A stretch of DNA of 14,010 nucleotides from positions 1-14,010 of the forward strand of contig JAHJXP010000036.1 of NCBI GenBank assembly GCA_018827585.1, given 5' to 3'. Below the pieces are notes generated by a model. That model was given only the letters and a program-made list of their open reading frames with translations, ran no database searches and was not told where the DNA came from. Position numbers and translations under genes: made by a program. This stretch comes from Pseudomonadota bacterium (GTDB taxonomy: Bacteria > Desulfobacterota > Syntrophia > Syntrophales > UBA5619). The number at the start of each line of letters is the position of its first letter. The stretch's first letter is position 1. Positions 7,052 through 14,010 of this stretch are shown here, one piece after another.

Positions 7052-8038
7052 TCATCTCAGCGCCACAACCAGGGCGGTCACCACCACGTTGAGGAGCGCC
7101 AGGGGAAAGAGAATCTTCCAGCCCAATTTCATGATATGGTCGTAACGCATCCTCGGATAAGTCCCCCTTATCCAGATGAACAGGAAGACAATCGAGAACA
7201 TCTTGATGAAGAACCAGACCGGTCCGGGCAGGAGCGGTCCGAGCCAGCCGCCGAGAAACAGGGTGGTCGCGAGGGCGGCTACGGTCACCAGGTGGATGTA
7301 TTCCGCGATCATGAACAGGGCGAATTTCATGCTGCTGTATTCGATGTTGTACCCGCTGGCCAGCTCGCTTTCCGATTCCGGCATGTCGAAGGGTGTCCGG
7401 TTGATCTCCGCCAGCCCCGCCACGATATACAAGAGGAAGGCGAAAGGCTGGTAAACGATGAACCAGGCGCCCCTCTGGGCTTCTACGATGTCGGTCAGGC
7501 GCAGGGAGCCGGTCAGGATGATGGCGCCGATGACGATCAACCCGAGGGCCACTTCATAGCTGATCATCTGCGCGGCCGCCCTGAGCGCCCCCAAAAGACC
7601 GTATTTGTTGCCCGACGCCCAGCCCCCCAGGACGATCCCGTATTCCCCCAGGGTCCCCATGGCAAAGATATAGAGGATCCCGATATCCACGTCGGCGATC
7701 ACCAGCTTGATCTCCCGCCCGAAGAGGGTAACGCTGTCGCCGAAGGGAATCACGGCGAACATCGAAAGGGCGCAGAAAAAGGAGATCATCGGCGCGATCA
7801 CGAAGACGGCCTTGTCGGCGTTGAGGGGGATGATGTCCTCCTTGACGAAGGACTTTATCCCGTCCGCGATGGGCTGGAGGAGTCCGAAGTATCCCACCCG
7901 GTTCGGCCCCAGCCTGACCTGCAGGTAGCCGAGGAATTTTCGCTCCACCAGGGTCAGGTAGGCGACGAACAGCATCAGGCAGCCGACGACGACAAGGATC
8001 ATGACCACGGTCTGGATCAGAAAATAGAGTTGTTCCAT
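7052..8038 (-). CDS. nuoH: NADH-quinone oxidoreductase subunit H
   Basis: This membrane subunit joins the peripheral arm to the membrane arm and forms the quinone-access chamber with NuoD and NuoB. The 328-aa product with about eight helices is the normal length. Conserved signatures are visible: the first cytoplasmic loop ERKFLGYLQVRLGPNRVG followed by GLLQPIADGIKSFVKED, the segment GLLGALRAAAQMISYEVALG, and the acidic loop PFDMPESESELASGYNIEYS. The ATG at 8038 is 22 nt after the nuoG stop; its ribosome site is weak. The stop lies 30 nt before the nuoI ATG. These features match complex I NuoH; the operon context excludes the related hydrogenase membrane subunit. Confidence 0.97.
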   Translation of the reverse strand: MEQLYFLIQTVVMILVVVGCLMLFVAYLTLVERKFLGYLQVRLGPNRVGYFGLLQPIADGIKSFVKEDIIPLNADKAVFVIAPMISFFCALSMFAVIPFGDSVTLFGREIKLVIADVDIGILYIFAMGTLGEYGIVLGGWASGNKYGLLGALRAAAQMISYEVALGLIVIGAIILTGSLRLTDIVEAQRGAWFIVYQPFAFLLYIVAGLAEINRTPFDMPESESELASGYNIEYSSMKFALFMIAEYIHLVTVAALATTLFLGGWLGPLLPGPVWFFIKMFSIVFLFIWIRGTYPRMRYDHIMKLGWKILFPLALLNVVVTALVVALR

Positions 8039-8060
8039 CGCAAAAAACCCAAGTAAAAAG

Positions 8061-10457
8061 TTACGCCTTCCTCACCGCCACCTCTATGACCTTCGCCGGT
8101 TTCAGCGAAAGGGCAAGCATCTCACCGCGTTTCCGGTAAAGGAGACACTCCAGAACGCCCCGTCTGACGCCCGCCTTTATGGTGACGGGTCTCGTCACGG
8201 CGCCGTCCGCGCTCTCCATGGTAAGCTCTTCCCCGTCGGTCACATTGAGGGCCGCCGCGTCCGCGGGCGAGATGTACAGCATGTCCTTCTGCACCCGGGC
8301 AAGGCCCTCCGCGTAGGCTTCCCTGCCGGCCAGGTGGTGGTTCGCAAAGATGTCCCGGAGGATGAGACGATACGGCCCCGCCGGCGCGGCGGGCGACGGC
8401 GCCAAAAGAAATCTCCCTCTGCCGGCCGGCGCCGCGTTCCCCGTGCCGTCTCCCCCTGCCGCGAGTTTCTTTTCCAGGTCGTCCTTCAACTCAGCGGCAT
8501 CGTCGTAGCGTTTGCCCCCCAGACGGCTGAGGAGCTCCTTGAGGAACTCCAGACCCCCCGGCCCTCCGGCATACGCCTTTGCCACCGCTCTTAGCTGCCC
8601 GTCGCCGGAGACGACCGCGCCTTCCTTCTCCGCAAAGGCAGTGGAGGGGATCGTCAGCCGGGCGTAATCCATCGCCTCCGTGGGCAGGATGTCGCACACG
8701 GCGACAAACTCCTTTCCGGCAAGGGCCTCTTCCGTCTTCTTCCCGTGGAGGAAGTGGAACGGGTCCTCCTCATAGATAAAGACCACGGAAACATCGGAAT
8801 CAAACAGCAGCTCATCGGGCGCGACAAGATCGTCAATGACGGCGACCGCTCCGCGGGCGTTGGCTTGCAGCGCCGTGGGGATGATCGCCCCCTTTTCCGG
8901 AAGGCCTTTCAAAAGACAGAAGTTCAGAAGGGCCGTCAGGCTCTCTTCCCGGTCGCTGATCCCGGAGCCGAAGACAACCGCGACGTTTTTCGCCTCCGCG
9001 ATAAGTGTGCCGGCCTTCTCGAGCATCTCCTCCGCCACGCCGCCCGGCGCTGCGGCGGAGTCGGCCGTGCCGGCAAGGAGCGCGCCTTTGAAATCGGCGA
9101 AGCCCGGCAGGTTTTCCGCTTCCTGCGCGTATCCGCCGTCTTTGAGCAATCTCCCGGAGAGGGCGTTGAAAAGGGAGGCGTCCTGTCCCGGGACTGGCTG
9201 CAGATGGGCGTCCGCTATCCGGGCCAGCGAGGCCGGAAGGGGATCGATAACGATGACCCGCGCCCCCTGCGAAAGGACGATTTCCCTTACCTTGTTTCCC
9301 AAAAGATGATTGTTGACCAGCAGATCCGCGCCGGCAACGATGATCAGGCCGCACCCGGAAAGGCTGTCATACCCCCCGGCAAATCCGATTTCCGCCTTCC
9401 GCAAAGCGGCGGCCACCTTCCCCGTATGGTAGAAGGCCGAAGAGGCGACCCTCGCCCCCTTGAAAAGTCCCGCTATCCGGGAAACAAGAAACAGCTCTTC
9501 GTTGGTGACGCGGGCCGAGACGATGAATCCCAGGCCCTTTCCCTCGTCTGACAGCCTCCGGAGATTCTCCGCCGCCGTCTTGACGGCGTCTTCCCATTCG
9601 AGCGTCTTCTTGCCGCCGTTGCCCGCGGCATAGGGCGCAGTCAGCCTCGCCTGGTGGCCGATAAAATCATAACCGAATCTGCCCCGAACGCAAAGCGAGG
9701 CATCATTGGGGGGCAGGCCGGTATCGCCGACCACCTTGCTGACGATCCTGCCTTCGCAGACGTTCAGCGTCAGCCGGCAGCCGAAACCGCAGTGGGGGCA
9801 GGCGGTGTCGATCCTCTCGCTTTGCCAGACCCGGCTTTTCACGGGGCTCATGTTCTCCGTGAGCGCCCCCACCGGGCAGAGGATGAGGCATTCCCCGCAC
9901 GAAATGCAGTCTCCGGCGTCGGTCGCCGCGATCCGGGCCTCGTAGCCGTTGCCCGCGATGTCTATAGCGTTCCGGCCCGATACCTCCCGGCAGGCGCGGT
10001 AGCACCTTCCGCAGAGGATGCACCTGAGCTCCCAGTAACGGATGAGGGGCGTGGCATAGGCGCCCCTCCGATCCTCCCGGAGGGCCTCGTATTCGATCCT
10101 TTCAATCCCATGTTCATAGACAAGGTCCTGGACCCGGCACTCCCCGCCCTTGTCGCACTGGGGACAGTCCAGGGGATGGGAGACGAGGATGAGCTTCAGA
10201 AATTCCCTCCTCATCCGGAAGAGCTTTTCGGATTGGGTTGTTACGGAAATTCCGTTCAGAGCCGGGGTCGTGCAGGCGGTCATGGGCTCGCTGTAGCCGT
10301 CCACCTCCACAACGCAGAGCCGGCAGGAACCGATCGGCAGAAGGCTTTCATGATAGCAGAGGGTGGGGATCGAGACGCCCCCTTCCCTCGCCGCTTCGAG
10401 GATGGTTTTACCCGGCTCGGTGGTAATCTCTTTGCCGTCGATTCTCAGCGTGATCAT
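8061..10457 (-). CDS. nuoG: NADH-quinone oxidoreductase subunit G, formate-dehydrogenase-like
   Basis: The 798-aa product is the large iron-sulfur subunit of the peripheral arm. In order it shows a [2Fe-2S] domain (C34, C45, C48, C62; N1b), a His-Cys [4Fe-4S] motif (H94, C98, C101, C107; N5), then two complete C-x2-C-x2-C-x3-C motifs (146/149/152/156 and 184/187/190/194). Next is an N7-type C-x2-C-x3-C-x28-C (220, 223, 227, 256), followed by a molybdopterin-oxidoreductase fold and a C-terminal dinucleotide-binding-like domain (about 690-798). Canonical NuoG has a single N4 cluster at the double motif, so this one probably carries an additional cluster. The segment CVRGRFGYDFI (256-266) and the NEE at 319-321 resemble formate dehydrogenase alpha. 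However, the Cys/Sec position before the catalytic His appears to be Tyr343 (AFYHTGK), so it is probably not a formate dehydrogenase. It starts at ATG 10457, 48 nt after the fusion gene. Confidence 0.9.
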   Translation of the reverse strand: MITLRIDGKEITTEPGKTILEAAREGGVSIPTLCYHESLLPIGSCRLCVVEVDGYSEPMTACTTPALNGISVTTQSEKLFRMRREFLKLILVSHPLDCPQCDKGGECRVQDLVYEHGIERIEYEALREDRRGAYATPLIRYWELRCILCGRCYRACREVSGRNAIDIAGNGYEARIAATDAGDCISCGECLILCPVGALTENMSPVKSRVWQSERIDTACPHCGFGCRLTLNVCEGRIVSKVVGDTGLPPNDASLCVRGRFGYDFIGHQARLTAPYAAGNGGKKTLEWEDAVKTAAENLRRLSDEGKGLGFIVSARVTNEELFLVSRIAGLFKGARVASSAFYHTGKVAAALRKAEIGFAGGYDSLSGCGLIIVAGADLLVNNHLLGNKVREIVLSQGARVIVIDPLPASLARIADAHLQPVPGQDASLFNALSGRLLKDGGYAQEAENLPGFADFKGALLAGTADSAAAPGGVAEEMLEKAGTLIAEAKNVAVVFGSGISDREESLTALLNFCLLKGLPEKGAIIPTALQANARGAVAVIDDLVAPDELLFDSDVSVVFIYEEDPFHFLHGKKTEEALAGKEFVAVCDILPTEAMDYARLTIPSTAFAEKEGAVVSGDGQLRAVAKAYAGGPGGLEFLKELLSRLGGKRYDDAAELKDDLEKKLAAGGDGTGNAAPAGRGRFLLAPSPAAPAGPYRLILRDIFANHHLAGREAYAEGLARVQKDMLYISPADAAALNVTDGEELTMESADGAVTRPVTIKAGVRRGVLECLLYRKRGEMLALSLKPAKVIEVAVRKA

Positions 10458-10505
10458 TGCGATTCGTTATCCTTCAACTAATAAAAGCCCTCAGCCCCTT
10501 GACTA

Positions 10506-12473
10506 TCAGCCCTCGGCGCTTTCCCCTACGGCGATCATGCCGATTCTGTAGCAGCGCAGACACCGCGCCGCCTCGCCCACCGCTTCATTGACCTTTAAGC
10601 CCGCCTCCACCTCGGCGAAGCTCCACTTCCGTTCCTCCGGATCGAGCATCGGCAGATGCGCCCTCTTGAGGCCGCCGATGACGCCCAATTTCTCCTCCTT
10701 GTTGTACACCTTCAGGGCGGAGAAAAAGGCCCTGAACTTTTCGTCCGAAGAGGGTTCCACCTTCCTTCCGGTGAGAAAAAGGTCGATCTTTTCCGCCGCC
10801 GTTTTGCCCGTGCCGGTCGCCCTGACCAGGACATCCGGGCCGGTGATGCAGTCGCCGGAGGCGAACACCCCCTCGACCGAGGTGGCGAAGGTTTCGGGAT
10901 TGGCATCGATGGTGTTCCATTTTGTGAGTTTGACGCTATCCTGTTCCGCGAGGAAGGAGAGGCTGACCTTCTGCCCGATAGCCGGAATCAGGATGTCGGT
11001 TTCGATGACGAATTCCGAACCGGGCACCGGGACGGGTCTTCGGCGGCCGCTCTGATCGGGTTCTCCGAGTTCCATGCGGATACACTCCACCCCGATCACC
11101 TTCCCTTCCGGGGCGATGATCTTCGTGGGATTGCAGAGGTAGTGGAACTTGACCTTTTCTTCCTCGGCGTCGTGGATCTCCGCGGGATCGGCCGGCATTT
11201 CCGCGATGGTGCGCCGGTAAACGAGATTGACGTCTTCCTTCCCGATGCGGAACGAGGAGCGCACGCAGTCGATCGCCACATTGCCGCCCCCGACCACCAC
11301 CACCTTCTTCCCTTCGGGGTAGGGGTCCTTCCCCTGGCTGATGTCCAGCAGATACCGGACGCCGGGGACGAAACCCCGATAACCCTCGTTTTCGCCTTCC
11401 ACGCCCATGGGCATGCTGTCATGGGCGCCCACGCCGATGAAGACGGCGTCGAAGTCCCTCCTGAGATCCGCCATCCCGATATCTTTCCCCACCTCGACGC
11501 CGTAGCGTATCTCCACGCCGGCCTCCCGGACGATGTCCGCTTCCCGCCGGAGTATCGGCCGGGGCAGACGGAAATCGGGGATGCCTACGGCGGCCATGCC
11601 GCCGGGTTCGGGGAGCTTCTCGAAGATCGTCGGCCGGTGGCCCTTCAGGGCCAGGTAGTAGGCGCAGGACAGGCCCGCCGGACCGGCGCCTAAGACGGCC
11701 ACCTTTCGGCCGGCCTTTTTTCCGCCCGCAACTTCGGGCTGCCTGTTTTTGTCTATCTCATAATCGGCAGCGAATCTCTTGAGATACTTGATGGAGACGG
11801 CCTCGTCGATATTGGCCCGGCGGCAGTTCGATTCGCAGGGACGGATGCAGACCCTGCCGAGGGTCCCGGCCATGCAGATGCTTTCCCTTATCGTGGCCAG
11901 AGAGGCGGAGAAACCCAGCTCGCCGATCTCTTCCACATAAGTGGGGATATCGAGGCTGCTGGGGCAGACGCTGATGCAGGGGGCCGTGACGGCAAAACGG
12001 TACCGGCCTTCCCCGGCCTTCTTTTTTTGCGCGACGGCGTCGGCAAAGGCCTGGGGAAAATGGTTCATTGCGTGAAGGATGGGGATCATACCCGTCTGGC
12101 CGATGGAGCATTTCGACCCCTCCTTGATCAGGGACGCCATCTCCGCGATCCGGGCCGGATGCTCCTCCCTGCCTTCGCCGGAGGCGATCTTTCCGAGCCA
12201 GTCGGCCACCAGCCTCGTCCCGACGCGGCAGGGAAAACATTTCCCGCAGGACTCCCGCTGCACCGCCTCCGCATATTCCGCGCACATGCCGACGATGTCC
12301 ACATCCTGATCGCGAAGGATGATGCCGTCCCAGCCCATGAAGGCCTTGATCCTCTCCCCGGGCCTGAATTCTGTCGGCAGCCGGACGTTGCCGGGCTTCT
12401 TGCGGTCCGGCTCGGGCGCAGTTCTGTTGTCCACGAGCTGGTCCTGCCAGGAGCTGAAAATGATGTCTTCCAT
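10506..12473 (-). CDS. NuoF C-terminal N3 domain fused to GltD-like FAD/NAD(P)H oxidoreductase
   Basis: This 655-aa hybrid occupies the nuoE-nuoF position. Residues about 44-150 match the end of NuoF, with the N3-type cluster motif C76-x2-C79-x2-C82 (ESCGKCFPCRVG) and C122 (GSKCSIGQTG). The FMN/NADH-binding domain and most of the SLBB region are absent. From about 160 it is a complete GltD (glutamate synthase small subunit)-like protein: cluster cysteines C166, C170, C209, C213, C217, an FAD Rossmann motif (VAVLGAGPAGLS, 258-269), a second dinucleotide motif (VVVVGGGNVAIDC, 391-403), an FAD-contacting VEGVFASGDC segment (about 535-550), and a C-terminal C638-x2-C641 (CLRC). It probably oxidises NAD(P)H at FAD and feeds NuoG through [4Fe-4S] clusters; this is inference. 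The start ATG is 4 nt after the nuoD stop, so nuoE is absent and there is no room for a longer NuoF. Standalone glutamate synthase is unlikely because no gltB-like gene is present. Confidence 0.9.
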   Translation of the reverse strand: MEDIIFSSWQDQLVDNRTAPEPDRKKPGNVRLPTEFRPGERIKAFMGWDGIILRDQDVDIVGMCAEYAEAVQRESCGKCFPCRVGTRLVADWLGKIASGEGREEHPARIAEMASLIKEGSKCSIGQTGMIPILHAMNHFPQAFADAVAQKKKAGEGRYRFAVTAPCISVCPSSLDIPTYVEEIGELGFSASLATIRESICMAGTLGRVCIRPCESNCRRANIDEAVSIKYLKRFAADYEIDKNRQPEVAGGKKAGRKVAVLGAGPAGLSCAYYLALKGHRPTIFEKLPEPGGMAAVGIPDFRLPRPILRREADIVREAGVEIRYGVEVGKDIGMADLRRDFDAVFIGVGAHDSMPMGVEGENEGYRGFVPGVRYLLDISQGKDPYPEGKKVVVVGGGNVAIDCVRSSFRIGKEDVNLVYRRTIAEMPADPAEIHDAEEEKVKFHYLCNPTKIIAPEGKVIGVECIRMELGEPDQSGRRRPVPVPGSEFVIETDILIPAIGQKVSLSFLAEQDSVKLTKWNTIDANPETFATSVEGVFASGDCITGPDVLVRATGTGKTAAEKIDLFLTGRKVEPSSDEKFRAFFSALKVYNKEEKLGVIGGLKRAHLPMLDPEERKWSFAEVEAGLKVNEAVGEAARCLRCYRIGMIAVGESAEG

Positions 12474-12477
12474 TCGT

Positions 12478-13653
12478 TTACCTGTCTATCTCCCCCAGCA
12501 CGATGTCGATGCTGCCGATGGCGGCGACGACATCCGCCACCATTTGCCCTTTGATCATCTTCGGCAGGGCGCCGAGATTGACGAAGGAAGGCGGTCTGAT
12601 CCTCATCCGGAAGGGCTTGTTGGTCCCGTCGCTGACCAGGTAAAACCCGAGCTCGCCTTTCGACGATTCGATGGAGGCGTAAACCTCGCCGCGGGGGGTC
12701 CGGAAACCCTCTTCCATGATCTTGAAATGTCTGATCAGGGCGGCGATGTCCCTGCCGACCTCTTCCTTCGCCGGCGGCACGACATGGGGCGCGTCAACGG
12801 CCATCACCGGCCCGGGCGGGAGCTTCTCCGCCGCCTGCCCGACGATCCGGTTGGACTGCCGCATCTCCTTGAGTCTCACCAGGTAGCGGTCGTACACATC
12901 GCCCTTTTTGCCCAGGGGGATCTCGAAATCGAAATCCTCATAGCTCGAATAGGGATAGGCCTTCCTGACGTCGTAATAAACGCCGGCGGCCCTAAGCACC
13001 GGTCCCGTCACCCCGTAGTTGATGTATTCCTCCCCGGACATGGGCGAGATACCCTGCGTCCTTTTCTTCCAGATGATGTTTTCCGTCAGCAGCGTTTCAT
13101 ACTCATCCACCCGTCTGGGGAAGTCCGCCACGAACTCCTTCACGCGCGGCAGGAAGGTGTCGGGAATGTCGGCGGCGAGCCCACCGATCCGGATGAAACT
13201 TGGCGTCAGTCTCGCGCCGGTGACCAGCTCCAGCGTTTCGAGGATCGTTTCCCGTTCCCGAAAGGCGTAGAAGAGCACCGTCATGGCCCCGAGGTCGAGG
13301 GCGTGCGTGGCCACCCACAGGAGATGGGCCGCGATCCGCTGGAGTTCGGCCAGCAGAACCCGCAGATACTGGGCCCTTTTGGGGATCTCGATGTCCAGGA
13401 GTTTCTCTACCGCCAGGCAGTAGGCAAGATTGTTGGAGAGGCCGCTGGTGTAGTCCAGCCGGTCCGTCAGGGTCAGGGCCTGATTGTAGGTGAAGGATTC
13501 GGCCAGTTTCTCTATGCCCCTGTGCAGGTAGCCCATGTGCGGCACGGCCTTGACGATCACTTCCCCATCCAGTTCCAAAAGCAGCCTCAGCACCCCGTGC
13601 GTCGCCGGATGCTGGGGCCCCATATTGACCGTCATTAGGCGCTTTTCAGGCAT
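12478..13653 (-). CDS. nuoD: NADH-quinone oxidoreductase subunit D
   Basis: This 49-kDa-type subunit forms the quinone-reduction site with NuoB and NuoH. The 391-aa length is normal for an unfused NuoD. The quinone-site residues are His19 (PQHPATHGV) and Tyr68 (DRLDYTSGL); with a constant offset of 19 they match Thermus His38 and Tyr87. The signature PHMGYLHRGIEKLAE follows at 38-52. There are no CxxC pairs of a NiFe hydrogenase, so it is a complex I subunit and not a group 4 hydrogenase. The ATG at 13653 overlaps the end of nuoC by 8 nt, which suggests translational coupling. The TAA stop (12480-12478) is 4 nt before the next start. It is not fused to NuoC, unlike in E. coli. Confidence 0.97.
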   Translation of the reverse strand: MPEKRLMTVNMGPQHPATHGVLRLLLELDGEVIVKAVPHMGYLHRGIEKLAESFTYNQALTLTDRLDYTSGLSNNLAYCLAVEKLLDIEIPKRAQYLRVLLAELQRIAAHLLWVATHALDLGAMTVLFYAFRERETILETLELVTGARLTPSFIRIGGLAADIPDTFLPRVKEFVADFPRRVDEYETLLTENIIWKKRTQGISPMSGEEYINYGVTGPVLRAAGVYYDVRKAYPYSSYEDFDFEIPLGKKGDVYDRYLVRLKEMRQSNRIVGQAAEKLPPGPVMAVDAPHVVPPAKEEVGRDIAALIRHFKIMEEGFRTPRGEVYASIESSKGELGFYLVSDGTNKPFRMRIRPPSFVNLGALPKMIKGQMVADVVAAIGSIDIVLGEIDR

Positions 13654-14010
13654 CTACTTGATTTCCTTGTTCTTCCTCCAAACACACGGGGAAAGGTTTG
13701 TCGAAGTCATCTCCCTTCACAGGAAAATCCTTCCGCAGGGGATGGCCGGCAAAATCGTCCGGCAGCAGGATGCGCCTCAGATCGGGATGGTTGCTGAATT
13801 TGATCCCGAACAGATCGTAAACCTCTCTCTCCATCAAGTCCGCGGCCTTCCAGATGTCGCTCACCGTTTCCAGCTCTGCACCTTCGGCTACCCTGGTTTC
13901 GATCCTCAGGCGGTTGTTAAATTTCATAGAGTGAAAAAGATAGGCAACCTTGAAACGGGGCGATTCGCTTCCCAGATCCACGCCGGCAAGGTCGACCAGC
14001 AGGTCGTAGC
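13646..14010 (-). CDS. nuoC: NADH-quinone oxidoreductase subunit C, partial (5' end outside the window)
   Basis: This 30-kDa-type subunit of the peripheral arm contacts NuoD and NuoB. The reading frame stays open to the window edge. A GTG at 13981 is internal and should not be taken as the start, because the codons before it read YDLLVDLAG, typical NuoC sequence. About 120 C-terminal residues are visible. They include the family signature region EREVYDLFGIKF, SNHPDLRRILLPDD and GHPLRKDFP. The protein ends in CLEEEQGNQVDA and its TGA overlaps the nuoD start by 8 nt. nuoA and nuoB are expected further right but are not in the window. Confidence 0.95.
   Translation of the reverse strand, partial: YDLLVDLAGVDLGSESPRFKVAYLFHSMKFNNRLRIETRVAEGAELETVSDIWKAADLMEREVYDLFGIKFSNHPDLRRILLPDDFAGHPLRKDFPVKGDDFDKPFPVCLEEEQGNQVDA

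Noticed and set aside
6143..8056. A 637-codon open frame on the plus strand, and other long plus-strand frames such as 2230-3318 and 12319-13638
   Set aside because: They lie antisense to nuoH/I/J, nuoM and nuoD, which have clear family motifs. Their products are rich in Arg, Gly, Asp, His and Pro with no recognisable domain, typical of GC-rich antisense frames.
8061..10457. Calling this gene a formate dehydrogenase alpha subunit
   Set aside because: The N-terminal layout is similar, but the catalytic Cys/Sec position appears to be Tyr, and the gene sits exactly at the nuoG position in the operon.
10506..12473. Calling this gene glutamate synthase small subunit (gltD)
   Set aside because: The C-terminal two thirds are GltD-like, but the N-terminal NuoF cluster domain and the position between nuoD and nuoG indicate a complex I role. 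No large glutamate synthase subunit is nearby.
12478..13653. NiFe group 4 hydrogenase large subunit (ech/hyc-like) instead of NuoD
   Set aside because: The N- and C-terminal CxxC nickel-ligand pairs are absent and the quinone-site His and Tyr are present.
13979..13981. GTG as the start of nuoC
   Set aside because: The frame continues upstream to the window edge with typical NuoC residues (YDLLVDLAG), so the gene is cut by the window rather than starting here.

Overview
This window is the downstream part of a single bacterial nuo operon encoding respiratory complex I (proton-pumping NAD(P)H:quinone oxidoreductase). All genes lie on the minus strand, so transcription runs from the right edge to the left. 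In transcription order the genes are nuoC (5' end cut by the window edge), nuoD, a nuoF-gltD fusion, nuoG, nuoH, nuoI, nuoJ, nuoK, nuoL, nuoM and nuoN. nuoA and nuoB are presumably just beyond the right edge. No credible gene was found on the plus strand; the long plus-strand open frames are GC-rich shadows of the nuo genes.

The membrane arm (NuoH, J, K, L, M, N) and the connecting subunits (NuoC, D, I) look ordinary and keep their key residues: the NuoD quinone-site His19 and Tyr68, the two NuoI [4Fe-4S] motifs, the NuoK glutamates, and the Glu/Lys pairs of the antiporter-like subunits. The electron-input end does not look ordinary. There is no nuoE: nuoD and the next gene are only 4 nt apart. 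That next gene is a 655-aa hybrid. It keeps only the C-terminal N3-cluster part of NuoF and has lost the FMN/NADH domain and most of the SLBB region. This remnant is joined to a complete GltD-like FAD/NAD(P)H oxidoreductase. NuoG has the layout of a formate dehydrogenase alpha subunit, with two complete four-cysteine [4Fe-4S] motifs where canonical NuoG has one N4 cluster. The position of the catalytic Cys/Sec of formate dehydrogenase appears to be Tyr. Together these suggest a complex I with a rebuilt input module, in which NAD(P)H would be oxidised at a GltD-type FAD rather than at NuoEF-FMN. The true donor (NADH, NADPH or ferredoxin) cannot be read from the sequence.

The gaps between genes on the nuoI-to-nuoN side carry several different repeat-like palindromic sequences. 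They lie between nuoI and nuoJ (about 181 bp with inverted ends), between nuoJ and nuoK, between nuoL and nuoM, and after nuoN. In two cases the TGA stop codon of the upstream gene lies within the repeat tip. The left 294 bases hold no gene and are AT-richer.

The organism is probably an anaerobic, GC-rich Desulfobacterota (deltaproteobacterial) lineage, perhaps Syntrophales-like. This rests on the modified NuoF/NuoG module, the gene order and the style of intergenic repeats; it is an inference of moderate to low confidence.
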